From an uncultured Bacteroidales bacterium (lineage in GTDB: Bacteria; Bacteroidota; Bacteroidia; Bacteroidales; P3), in NCBI GenBank assembly GCA_947165255.1, contig CAMUZR010000024.1, forward strand, positions 1-41,617: a stretch of 41,617 nucleotides of DNA. The letters are read 5' to 3'. A program made the position numbers and the translations under genes. Each line of letters opens with the position of its first letter. Position 1 is the first letter of the stretch. Under the pieces are notes generated by a model, which was given only the letters and a program-made list of their open reading frames with translations, searched no databases and was not told where the DNA came from. This document shows positions 25,312 through 33,227 of this stretch, piece after piece.

Positions 25312-28300
25312 ATGGAAAAGTTCGACTTCAAACTAAAAGAAACCGACTATACACGGCTCTATTCCGAGCAAACCGACTGCAAACGCCATGTGGTGGGAGC
25401 CTACGCCAACCTGGCCCTCCACAACATGACCACCGTGGTAAACTCCATCCGCCAGGCCGTAGGCCTCGACACCATAACCGATGACACTATCAAGGACGCA
25501 TTCTCCGGAGATTCATTCAAGGGGCTCGACGCAGGCAACCAATTGAAGTTGCAAAATAAGCTCTTTCGCCATTTTCCTTTCCTCAGACGCATGAAATTAG
25601 AGCAGCACGGGACTCTACACTACTCAAAAGTCATTAACGTAATGAAGGATTTCATTAAACTCATGAGCATCATCCGAGACGACTTTTCGCACTATTGTCC
25701 CTATAGCAATAAAAGCCAGCAAACGGAAAACAGCTCAATCAAAAAAAATGCCTCCAAAAAATTAGACGAGATATTCACCAACTCTGTCAGTCAAAACCTC
25801 CACACGGCCGAGGAGAACGAGGTGCGCTGCTCTGTCCAGAACAGCAAAACCCAGCAAGACAAAAAAGCGTCAACCCCTCCAGTCAGCATTCCCATGAGCG
25901 ACAACGCAGGTCTGACCGATGCCGGCATTGTCTTTTTCCTCTGCTGCTTCCTCGAGAAACACTCTGCCTTCGAATTTTTAGAGGAAATCAAATTCACCGA
26001 GGGGCTTAACCCAGCCAACGCACTCTACGTCAAAGAAATCCTCTGCATGAACCGCATTCGCATGACCCGCAGCCAAATCGACAGCCAAATGTCCGACACC
26101 GCCTTGGCCCTCGACATGATGAACGAACTGCGCAAATGCCCCAAACCTCTCTACGATGTGCTTGACCCCTCTTCGCGCAACTACTTCAAAGACGACGCCA
26201 ACCTCCAGTGGGAGGAGGACAACCCTACCCAAACCGACTCTCAGTCCCCCGACAGCCATAACATTACCGACCTCCGGGCCAAGTCGGTCCCTCGCAGCAC
26301 CTTTGTGCGCTGGCAAAACCGTTTCCCCGAAATGGCCCTGTGCTTCATCGACCTCAAAAGGCTTTTCCCAACCATCCGCTTCCAACTGCGCTTGGGCAAC
26401 TACCGCTATCGCTTCTACACCCACACCGCCCAACAAAGCCTCGACGGACGAGAGCGCCTGCGCATCCTGCAGAAAGAACTGCACGGCTTCGGCCGAATAG
26501 ATGAAATAGAGCAAACCATCAAAAAAGAATGGGGCCAATATATCGAAAAAAACACCACCGACCCCAAACCCAAGGACCAACCCGACCGCACCCCCTACAT
26601 CACCCACCAGCGACCCCAGTACAACATCGACCCCGTAAGCCACAGCATCGGCCTTTGCTGGGACTTCCCCGACGAAAAAACATACTACATTCCCGAATTC
26701 CCACCCAAAAAGCAAGACGACCACACCCAACAGCAAAAGTGTTCATCTGAAAACCTCGCACCCCAGTGCTATCTGAACACCGACGAACTCCCCGCCCTTC
26801 TGTTCTACCAATATATTAAAGAAAAATACCGCCCTGACAAAGGCTCCTCAGCCGAGGATATAATCCAGAAATGCTATATCAACCTGCACACCCTTTTCAG
26901 CCAACTGGCCGACAACAAGGCTATTTCCATCAACGAGTTGGACAAATGGGAACTGCGCCCTTCCGATATCCCCGCCAAGATACGTAAACTCATGGAAGGC
27001 CACGAACGCAGCGAACAGGAGATAAGAGACTCTCTAAGGAGATCCATCGAGCACCAACTTACACTAATCAAAAAAACGACCAAAAAGCGCATAGCCAAGT
27101 ACAAAGCCGCCACGGACAAAAAAGAACAAACCGACCAAAAAAACACCCGCTTCCGCCCTCCCATCCTCACCGGTAGGCTGGCACAGCAGCTCATCGACGA
27201 CATCGTCTGGTGGCTGCCGACCGACAGCCCCTGCCGCAGCAGGCTCACCTCTGAAAAATACAACATCCTCCAAGCCTCCATTGCCCTCTTGGGGCAAAGA
27301 ACCGACCCATCACAGCAAACAGTCACCATTGACGATTTACGACAAATGATGGAGAGAATAGGCCTGCTGGGGCCTGACGGCCACCCGTTCCTGAGCCAAG
27401 TGTTCAAGCAGCCGAACCAATCGGCAGGCATTTTCTACCACAACTACCTGTCTGCCGAGCAAGACCACATCGAAACCTTATGGCAGGACTTCGACCTCAA
27501 CCTCGACCAGCTCATCAGCCAGGCCCACGCCAAACTCCCCTTCGTCCACATCGACCGCCCCAAATGGAATGTCGACAAGAGCAACAACCTGTCGCAGTTG
27601 GCCCAAAAATACCTCACCCACCCCCTGCAGCTCCCCCTTGGCCTATTCGCACAGCCCATTGCCCAATTGCTCCGCGACATAGCCGAGGGCGAAGCAACCG
27701 AAACATGGAAACAACTGACCGCCGAAATCGACCGCCTGACGCAGAAGGGACAGCCCTCCACCCTCAAACTCATCGAGCTGTACCACAAAAACATAGAGGA
27801 AGACGACTTTCAAAACTTCTACAACTCATCCCCCAATGCAGGCTTCCAGCACCACTACGAACTCTTCAAGAAACTCTATAATGAAAAGGGCCTCTCCGTG
27901 GAAGAGGTCTTCAACCTGCTGCGGCGCAAATCCGACTCACCGCAATCCAAGAGCCAATTGGACTGCGACATTCACAAATACGTAAAAAGGCACTGCAAAG
28001 ACAAATCCGAAGAGTGGGCCGAAGACCCAACCGCCCTCATGCGGAAACAGGCCAAACAGGTGGAGCAGACCGAACACGCCATCCGCCGCTGCCAGATAGA
28101 GGACATCGTCATGCTCTATGCCGCCCGCGACATTCTCTCCGCCAAAAACAACCGAACCCCCAACGGCACCGACACCTCTCAGCCCCAAAAATTCAAACTG
28201 AAGCATGTGCAGAAAGACGACGAACTACTGGAGCGCACCATCGATTTCGACTGGGTAGTGGACATCGAAGGCAAGCAAAAGACCATTCGGCAGCAGAACA

Positions 28301-29127
28301 TGAAAATGAAAGACTACGGCAAATTCTACAAGTTTGCCAGCGACGGCGAACGGCTTAAATCCCTCCTCGCCCACCTGGGCGGCAACGAATTCCAACGGGC
28401 CGACATCGAAGCCGAATACGCCCAATACGACGACTGCCGCAGCCAAGTGTTCCGCTATGTCTACATGCTTGAAAACAAAGCCTACCAACTGTTGGCAAAG
28501 CGAAAAGACAACCCTATCGACCTACTGGACGACAAAAACTCAACCCGGGACGTATTCTGGTTTGTGTCAAAAGAAGGAATAAGAAATGAATTCAGGGGAT
28601 TTAAGGAGAACCTCTTCAACGAATATAAGGCAAACGACCCCGACGCCAAAGCACTCGTCAATGCCATCTGCAACTTCACAGGAACATCCATTGAAGAATG
28701 GGACGCAAACCAAGACACCCTTATGAAACAGGTAAAATCCCTGCTGACCAACGAAAAACCGAACGAAAAGGGCGATGAACTAATCCTCCAAGTCAAAGAC
28801 TACTGCATGAAAAAGAAGATCGCCCGCAAGGCCATACGCAACAACTTCGGCGAACTCATCGAAATTCTCCTCCGTGGCGACGAACCCATCTTCACAAACG
28901 ACGAGAAATACATCATACAGCACATCCGCAACGCCTTCGGCCACAACCACTACCTGAAGAAGGAAGATGAATACAACACCGTGTTCAGCGGAAAAGAGGC
29001 GAAACGCAAACTGCCCGAGGTGGCCAAAACCATCAAAGACTGGATGGGCGAGAAGACCACGAAAGCCATCTCCCTAACACCCGACACCCAACGCGCCCTA
29101 CCGCCTAAGAGCCAGGCCGCCGAATAG
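25312..29127 (+). CDS. cas13b: Cas13b, type VI-B CRISPR RNA-guided RNA nuclease
   Basis: A 1271-residue single effector with the two HEPN RNase motifs at opposite ends, as is typical of Cas13b: RDDFSH (R122-H127) and RNAFGH (R1206-H1211). Blocks familiar from the family include LTDAGIVFFLCCFLEK near 200, RFPEMALCFIDLKRLFPTIRF then LGNYRYRFYTH in the 340-370 range, and ELPALLFYQYIKEKY near 485. Guided by a crRNA, Cas13b binds matching RNA and then cuts target and bystander RNA with the joined HEPN site; it also processes its own crRNA. The protein is at the long end for the family (usually about 1,100-1,200). Low-complexity polar linkers near 130-190 and 465-480 may account for this. It has its own promoter (25234) and a strong terminator (29161). 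A matching array with 36-bp repeats lies downstream at 29651. Codon use resembles its neighbours, so recent transfer is not obvious. The first methionine is supported by the conserved N-terminal region. Confidence 0.96.
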   Translation: MEKFDFKLKETDYTRLYSEQTDCKRHVVGAYANLALHNMTTVVNSIRQAVGLDTITDDTIKDAFSGDSFKGLDAGNQLKLQNKLFRHFPFLRRMKLEQHGTLHYSKVINVMKDFIKLMSIIRDDFSHYCPYSNKSQQTENSSIKKNASKKLDEIFTNSVSQNLHTAEENEVRCSVQNSKTQQDKKASTPPVSIPMSDNAGLTDAGIVFFLCCFLEKHSAFEFLEEIKFTEGLNPANALYVKEILCMNRIRMTRSQIDSQMSDTALALDMMNELRKCPKPLYDVLDPSSRNYFKDDANLQWEEDNPTQTDSQSPDSHNITDLRAKSVPRSTFVRWQNRFPEMALCFIDLKRLFPTIRFQLRLGNYRYRFYTHTAQQSLDGRERLRILQKELHGFGRIDEIEQTIKKEWGQYIEKNTTDPKPKDQPDRTPYITHQRPQYNIDPVSHSIGLCWDFPDEKTYYIPEFPPKKQDDHTQQQKCSSENLAPQCYLNTDELPALLFYQYIKEKYRPDKGSSAEDIIQKCYINLHTLFSQLADNKAISINELDKWELRPSDIPAKIRKLMEGHERSEQEIRDSLRRSIEHQLTLIKKTTKKRIAKYKAATDKKEQTDQKNTRFRPPILTGRLAQQLIDDIVWWLPTDSPCRSRLTSEKYNILQASIALLGQRTDPSQQTVTIDDLRQMMERIGLLGPDGHPFLSQVFKQPNQSAGIFYHNYLSAEQDHIETLWQDFDLNLDQLISQAHAKLPFVHIDRPKWNVDKSNNLSQLAQKYLTHPLQLPLGLFAQPIAQLLRDIAEGEATETWKQLTAEIDRLTQKGQPSTLKLIELYHKNIEEDDFQNFYNSSPNAGFQHHYELFKKLYNEKGLSVEEVFNLLRRKSDSPQSKSQLDCDIHKYVKRHCKDKSEEWAEDPTALMRKQAKQVEQTEHAIRRCQIEDIVMLYAARDILSAKNNRTPNGTDTSQPQKFKLKHVQKDDELLERTIDFDWVVDIEGKQKTIRQQNMKMKDYGKFYKFASDGERLKSLLAHLGGNEFQRADIEAEYAQYDDCRSQVFRYVYMLENKAYQLLAKRKDNPIDLLDDKNSTRDVFWFVSKEGIRNEFRGFKENLFNEYKANDPDAKALVNAICNFTGTSIEEWDANQDTLMKQVKSLLTNEKPNEKGDELILQVKDYCMKKKIARKAIRNNFGELIEILLRGDEPIFTNDEKYIIQHIRNAFGHNHYLKKEDEYNTVFSGKEAKRKLPEVAKTIKDWMGEKTTKAISLTPDTQRALPPKSQAAE

Positions 29128-29160
29128 CCGTCCGCCCCTGCCGGGGCAGTTGTCGGCACC

Positions 29161-29201
29161 CTCAGGCAGGCGCCGCCGGCGCCTGCCTGAGCCTTTTTTT
29201 T
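29161..29201 (+). terminator. Strong terminator after cas13b
   Basis: A perfect 14-bp GC-rich stem, CTCAGGCAGGCGCC with GGCGCCTGCCTGAG, has a 3-base loop and is followed by CC and T8. It ends the cas13b transcript, so the array downstream must be transcribed separately. Confidence 0.95.
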
Positions 29202-29589
29202 ACCCTATGCCCCACCCTCTTTCCCCTCAGGTGCAGGGGTTCTGCCGAGCACCCTCCGCTTGACGCCGCCACCACTCCATCCTTTCCGGCCTCCACTGCC
29301 GCCTTTCCTTCGCTCTTCCTCCGCTATTTGACTTATATTTATTTTGCATTTAGTTTATGGTTTATTTATCTCCGATAAACAAAATACAAACTAAATGCAA
29401 ACAAAATAGAATAGAATCTCCACCCCAACCCATGGCAAATGGTGGACAAACAGGCTGGGCAAAGAAATGACCGTAAGAGCACTCCCAAGGCTAAGTATAT
29501 CAACACGTAGGACTGGAAAAAAGGGGTCACAGATGTGTAAAAGTTGGGGGAATGAACTATTTTATATTTTCTAATTTGAGAAAAAATCG
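29202..29589. other. Non-coding region between cas13b and the CRISPR array
   Basis: No coding frame with family resemblance is seen; in particular there is no membrane protein resembling Csx27 or Csx28. The stretch contains a long imperfect palindrome (29343-29401) and, toward its end, the AT-rich CRISPR leader. Confidence 0.7.
29343..29401. repeat. Long inverted repeat (14-bp perfect arms plus inner 6-bp arms)
   Basis: TTTGCATTTAGTTT (29343-29356) is the exact reverse complement of 29388-29401. Inside it GTTTAT (29360-29365) pairs with ATAAAC (29375-29380), leaving a 9-base loop. No T-run follows on either strand, so it is not a usual terminator. It could be a protein-binding site, a structured RNA or the trace of a small mobile element. 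Confidence 0.8.
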
Positions 29590-29597
29590 TACTTTTG
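29590..29597 (+). promoter_or_regulatory. CRISPR leader promoter -7 element (TACTTTTG)
   Basis: Exact TAnnTTTG followed by CAA, 53 bp before the first repeat, within an AT-rich leader. It points the array in the same direction as cas13b. No good -33 box is visible. Confidence 0.7.
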
Positions 29598-29650
29598 CAA
29601 TCTGAAACGAGTGACACTCAATCTATTTTCGTCCTCATTGGGACAAGTAG

Positions 29651-29818
29651 GTTGTAGAAGCCACTTGTTTGAAATGGCATGACAACATCCATTATACAAT
29701 TGTATGTTAGTGTGTTGTTGTAGAAGCCACTTGTTTGAAATGGCATGACAACACCATAACATATCTCACTTCCCTTAGGAATGTTGTAGAAGCCACTTGT
29801 TTGAAATGGCATGACAAC
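29651..29818 (+). CRISPR. Type VI-B CRISPR mini-array: 3 repeats, 2 spacers
   Basis: Three identical 36-bp repeats lie at 29651-29686, 29717-29752 and 29783-29818. They begin GTTGTAGAAGCCA and end TGGCATGACAAC. The two spacers are each exactly 30 bp (29687-29716 and 29753-29782). Repeat length, 30-bp spacers and the GTTG...CAAC ends are those of Cas13b arrays. The repeat RNA folds with a 5-bp outer stem GTTGT/ACAAC, a small internal loop, a 4-bp inner stem GCCA/TGGC and an 11-base loop. Known Cas13b crRNAs carry the spacer 5' of the repeat, which fits plus-strand reading from the leader promoter at 29590. Neither spacer has a visible match elsewhere in the window. Confidence 0.97.
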
Positions 29819-29828
29819 TATTTTTTTT
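29783..29828 (+). terminator. Last repeat plus T8 tract, possible pre-crRNA terminator
   Basis: The terminal repeat can form its hairpin, closing with ACAAC at 29814-29818, and is followed after TA by T8 (29821-29828). This resembles an intrinsic terminator built from the repeat itself. The stem is interrupted by an internal loop, so strength is uncertain. Confidence 0.45.
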
Positions 29829-30041
29829 GAAAAGAAATTGGTGGATGGTCTGACGGAACCTGAGGGTTCGGAGGGAATTTTTTACCTTACGGATGATTGA
29901 CTATGGAATGGAGTATCGGTTCCAATCGGCGCGGGACGTGGGCGAATGAGGGATGTCCGGCAGGAGGGTATGAGGGACTAGAGCTATCGCTAGAAGTAGG
30001 TATTTTTTTTGTTAATACTAAAAATATTCAAATTTTTTTAC
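29829..30041. other. Non-coding gap between CRISPR array and aspA promoter
   Basis: No recognisable gene. A short hairpin GAACC-TGAG-GGTTC is followed a few bases later by T6 (around 29857-29883), a weak terminator at best. An open frame over 29897-30082 shows no family resemblance and runs across the aspA promoter. Confidence 0.5.
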
Positions 30042-30049
30042 TATATTTG
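30042..30049 (+). promoter_or_regulatory. Promoter -7 element (TATATTTG) for aspA
   Basis: Exact TAnnTTTG followed by CAGC. It lies 180 bp upstream of aspA, leaving a leader of about 170 nt that contains an attenuator-like hairpin. Confidence 0.75.
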
Positions 30050-30100
30050 CAGCGCTTATTGTTGGTGGGCGTATTCGGCTAAGGCTCTACTCACTAGCAT

Positions 30101-30143
30101 AATAGCAAAGTTTTTAACTATTGGCTCAATAGTGTATTTTTTT
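30101..30143 (+). promoter_or_regulatory. Attenuator-like hairpin in the aspA leader
   Basis: ACTATTG (30117-30123) pairs with CAATAGT (30127-30133) around a GCT loop, and T7 follows at 30137-30143, forming a small terminator. AATAG at 30101-30105 can instead pair with CTATT at 30118-30122, breaking the terminator stem. That is the layout of an attenuator, or of a short RNA of about 90 nt ending here. Stems are short, so this is tentative. Confidence 0.4.
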
Positions 30144-30228
30144 GGACAGCAAAACAGTAGATTATTAGTCATACTAAAAATAAATAAAAGTAAATAAAAT
30201 ATTAGTAAATCATTTAAAGCATTTCAAC

Positions 30229-31656
30229 ATGGCAGAACAAAAATTCCGTACTGAAAGCGACCTCCTTGGCGAGAAACAGATTCCCGAAGAGGCTTATTAT
30301 GGTGTTCAAACTCTCCGCGCTGTGGAGAATTTCAAGATTTCCGGCCACATCCTGAGCGATTTCCCCAACTTCATCAAAGGTTTGGCTATCACCAAGAAGG
30401 CTGCCGCTATTGCCAACGGCAAGGTGGGTATGATCACCCCCGAGCAGAGCAAGGCTGTGCAGGAAGCTTGCGACGAGCTCCTGGCTGGTAAATATTGGGA
30501 CCAGTTCCCCGTGGACATGATCCAGGGCGGTGCCGGCACCTCCACCAATATGAACGCTAACGAGGTTATCGCCAATATCGCCCTCGAAAAGATGGGCCAC
30601 AAACGCGGCGAGTATCAGTACTGCTGGCCCAACGACACCGTGAACGGCTCACAGTCGACCAACGATGCCTACCCCACCGCTATCCACATGGGTATGTATC
30701 TGGAGCACCTCGACTTTATCCCCCACCTGGAGAAACTGGCCGAGAGCTTGGAGAAGAAGGCCGAAGAGTTCAAGAACGTCATTAAGATGGGCCGCACCCA
30801 GCTGCAGGACGCTGTGCCTATGACCCTGGGCCAGACCTTCGGCGGTTTCGCTGCCACTATCCGCATGGAAATTGAGAACCTGAACCACGCTGCCCAGGAG
30901 TTCCTCGTGCACAATATGGGTGCCACCGCTATCGGCACGGGCATTTGCGCATGGCCCGGCTACTCCGAGGCTTGCGACCAGGCCCTCCGCGACATCACCG
31001 GTTGGAACTGCCACCTGGCCGACAACCTGATTGAGGCCACCAGCGCTACCACCTGCATGATTCAGTACCACGGCGCCATGAAACGCCTGAGCCTGAAGAT
31101 TAATAAGATTTGCAACGACCTGCGCCTGATGGGCAGCGGTCCCCGCTGCGGCCTGATGGAGGTGCACCTGCCCGAGCGCCAGCCCGGTTCGAGCATTATG
31201 CCCGGTAAGGTCAACCCCGTCATCCCCGAGGTGATGAACCAGATTAACTACAAGGTTATCGGCAACGACACCTGCATCGCCATGGGTGCCGACAATGCCC
31301 AGCTGGAGCTGAACGTGATGGAGCCCGTGATGGCCTACACCTTGTTTGAGAGCATCCACCTGCTGATGAACGGTGTGGACACCCTGCGCACCCTCTGCAT
31401 CGACGGCATCGTGGCCAACGAGAAACGTTGCAAGGAGTTGGTTGAGAACAGCATCGGCATCGTTACCATGCTGAACCCCTACATCGGCTACAAGCAGTCG
31501 ACCAAGGTGGCTAAGGAAGCTACCCAGACCGGACGCGGCGTGTACGAGCTGGTGCTCGAGCACGGCTACCTGACCAAGGAGCAGCTGGACAAGATTATGC
31601 AGCCCGAGAACATGCTGAAACCCGTCTTCGTGGAAGGCGTTCCTTTGAACCACTAA
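30229..31656 (+). CDS. aspA: Aspartate ammonia-lyase (aspartase)
   Basis: A 475-residue cytoplasmic enzyme of the fumarase/aspartase superfamily that converts L-aspartate to fumarate and ammonia. The N-terminus (LLGEKQIPEEAYYGVQTLRA), FPVDMIQGGAGTSTNMN and GEYQYCWPNDTVNGSQSTND follow E. coli AspA closely. The mobile active-site loop GSSIMPGKVNPVIPE is near residue 320. Class II fumarase is the near alternative. The long similarity through the YQY-PND-VN-SQSTNDAYPT block favours aspartase. It lies immediately upstream of nqr and frd genes, so its fumarate can feed the fumarate reductase encoded 7 kb downstream. It has its own promoter (30042) with an attenuator-like leader. Confidence 0.93.
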   Translation: MAEQKFRTESDLLGEKQIPEEAYYGVQTLRAVENFKISGHILSDFPNFIKGLAITKKAAAIANGKVGMITPEQSKAVQEACDELLAGKYWDQFPVDMIQGGAGTSTNMNANEVIANIALEKMGHKRGEYQYCWPNDTVNGSQSTNDAYPTAIHMGMYLEHLDFIPHLEKLAESLEKKAEEFKNVIKMGRTQLQDAVPMTLGQTFGGFAATIRMEIENLNHAAQEFLVHNMGATAIGTGICAWPGYSEACDQALRDITGWNCHLADNLIEATSATTCMIQYHGAMKRLSLKINKICNDLRLMGSGPRCGLMEVHLPERQPGSSIMPGKVNPVIPEVMNQINYKVIGNDTCIAMGADNAQLELNVMEPVMAYTLFESIHLLMNGVDTLRTLCIDGIVANEKRCKELVENSIGIVTMLNPYIGYKQSTKVAKEATQTGRGVYELVLEHGYLTKEQLDKIMQPENMLKPVFVEGVPLNH

Positions 31657-31740
31657 TCGTTTGGAAGAAAAAAGAAAAGTTTTAATACTAAGCAAGATAG
31701 GATAGAGTTAGACCTATCTGTCTAAATTCCAGGTTTCAGA

Positions 31741-31773
31741 CTGGCATTTCCGTCCCCAGGGCGGAAATGCCAG
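31741..31773 (+). repeat. Strong stem-loop without T-tract between aspA and nqrA
   Basis: CTGGCATTTCCG (31741-31752) pairs perfectly with CGGAAATGCCAG (31762-31773), and the loop can pair further (TCC with GGG). No T-run follows. With no TAnnTTTG promoter before nqrA, it may be a processing or mRNA-stability element in an aspA-nqr read-through transcript. Just upstream, GATAGG/CCTATC and TTAGAC/GTCTAA (31696-31725) are two overlapping, mutually exclusive small stems. Confidence 0.75.
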
Positions 31774-31820
31774 CGTGGGACTTGGATTTAGTCACTACAA
31801 AAACTTAATTACAATCCTCT

Positions 31821-33227
31821 ATGGCAAATATTATTAATATTAAAAAAGGCCTGGACCTGCCCATAGATGGCGCTGCCGAGCTGAGGACTACCGACGCCCG
31901 CAGCATTGCCACCTACGCCGTGAAGCCGACCGACTATGTGGGGCTGGTGCCCCGCCTGTTGGTGGCCGAGGGCGACACGGTGAAAGCCGGCGACGCGCTG
32001 TTCTGCGACAAGAAGAACGAACGCATCCGCTTCTGCGCTCCCGTGGCAGGCCGCGTAAAGGCCGTGGTGAGGGGCGAGAAACGCCTCTTGCTGGCCGTGG
32101 TGGTGGAGAAGGACGAGGGGGCAGAGCCTGCCCCGCTGCCCCAGGCGGAAAACCTGAGAGAGCAGATGCTGCAGTGCGGCCTGTGGACCATGCTGCGCCA
32201 ACGCCCCTTCGGCACCGTGGCTAACCCCGACGACAAACCCAAGGCCATTGTGGTGAGCTGTTTCGACAGCGCCCCGCTGGCTCCGGACTATGACTACCTG
32301 CTGCAGGGTCGCGAGGACGACTTTGCCCACGGTGTGGAGGCCCTGGCCTCGCTGACCGAGGGCAAGCTGCACCTTTGTTTCCGCGACGGACAGAAGCTGA
32401 TGGCAAAGGTGGCACACACTCAGGCTAAGAATGTGGAGCTGCACATTGTGAACGGCCCCCACCCGGCCGGTAATGTGGGTCCCCAGATTGCACGGCTCTG
32501 CCCCATTAACAAGGGCGACGTGGTGTGGACGATGAATCCGCAGGATATTGCCACCCTGGGCCGCCTGACCACAACGGGCGTATACTGCCCGGAACGCGTG
32601 GTGGCCGTGGCCGGTCCGCAAATCAAGGCGCCCCACTATTACCGCACCTATATGGGTGCCTGCGTGGAGAGCCTGGTGGCCGGACAGACTAGCAGCAGTA
32701 GCTACCCGCGCCTGGAAAGCGCCGAGAGCTTGAGCGGCAACCGCCTGATTAGCGGAAACGTACTCAGCGGCACTCAGATTGACGCAAACGGCTTCGTTGG
32801 CGGATATGACAGCCTGCTGAGCATTCTGCCCGAGGGCGACTACTACGACTTTATGGGCTGGCTGATGCCTGGCCTGAAAAAGTTCAGCTTCAGCCGCACT
32901 TTCCTGAGCGGTTTCTTCGCCCGCTGCAAGAAGGCACAGGCATTGCTGCCCGAATGCACTAAGCCCGTCTTCGACACTAACACGCACGGCGAGGTTCGCC
33001 CGTTGGTGGTGACCGACGATTTCGAGAAGGTGTTCCCCTTCGACATTTACCCGGTGCAGCTTATCAAGGCCTGTATGATTGGCGACATGGAGTTGCAAGA
33101 GAATCTGGGCATTTACGAAGTGGAGCCCGAAGACTTTGCCCTGTGCGAATTTATTGACACTTCCAAAACCGATATCCAACCCGTCATCCGCGAGGCCCTG
33201 GAGGTTTTGAGAAAGGAGGCTATGTGA
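31821..33227 (+). CDS. nqrA: Na+-translocating NADH:quinone reductase subunit A
   Basis: A 468-residue soluble peripheral subunit of the Na+-NQR complex, which oxidises NADH, reduces quinone and exports Na+. The opening IKKGLDLPIDG is characteristic, followed by the biotinyl-lipoyl-like segment VAEGDTVKAGDALFCDKKNERIRF. Subunit A lies on the cytoplasmic side near the quinone site. It is the first of six nqr genes in the order A-B-C-D-E-F. Its last codons carry the ribosome site AGGAGG for nqrB, and its TGA shares a base with the nqrB ATG, so the two are translationally coupled. No separate promoter is visible between aspA and nqrA. Confidence 0.96.
   Translation: MANIINIKKGLDLPIDGAAELRTTDARSIATYAVKPTDYVGLVPRLLVAEGDTVKAGDALFCDKKNERIRFCAPVAGRVKAVVRGEKRLLLAVVVEKDEGAEPAPLPQAENLREQMLQCGLWTMLRQRPFGTVANPDDKPKAIVVSCFDSAPLAPDYDYLLQGREDDFAHGVEALASLTEGKLHLCFRDGQKLMAKVAHTQAKNVELHIVNGPHPAGNVGPQIARLCPINKGDVVWTMNPQDIATLGRLTTTGVYCPERVVAVAGPQIKAPHYYRTYMGACVESLVAGQTSSSSYPRLESAESLSGNRLISGNVLSGTQIDANGFVGGYDSLLSILPEGDYYDFMGWLMPGLKKFSFSRTFLSGFFARCKKAQALLPECTKPVFDTNTHGEVRPLVVTDDFEKVFPFDIYPVQLIKACMIGDMELQENLGIYEVEPEDFALCEFIDTSKTDIQPVIREALEVLRKEAM

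Noticed and set aside
29687..29782. Self-targeting by the two spacers within the window
   Set aside because: No matching stretch to either spacer was seen on either strand outside the array; a full genome search was not possible.
29571..29812. Minus-strand open frames crossing the CRISPR repeats
   Set aside because: Their translation just repeats the 36-bp unit (recurrent AISNKWLL or PFQTSGFY); no start signal or family resemblance.
29897..30082. 61-residue plus-strand frame after the array, considered as an accessory gene or leader peptide
   Set aside because: It crosses the aspA promoter, has no family resemblance and no separate promoter.
30649..33179. Long minus-strand frames of 348 and 456 residues
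   Set aside because: Shadows opposite aspA and nqrA, rich in His, Gln and Val with no domain; the plus-strand genes are certain.
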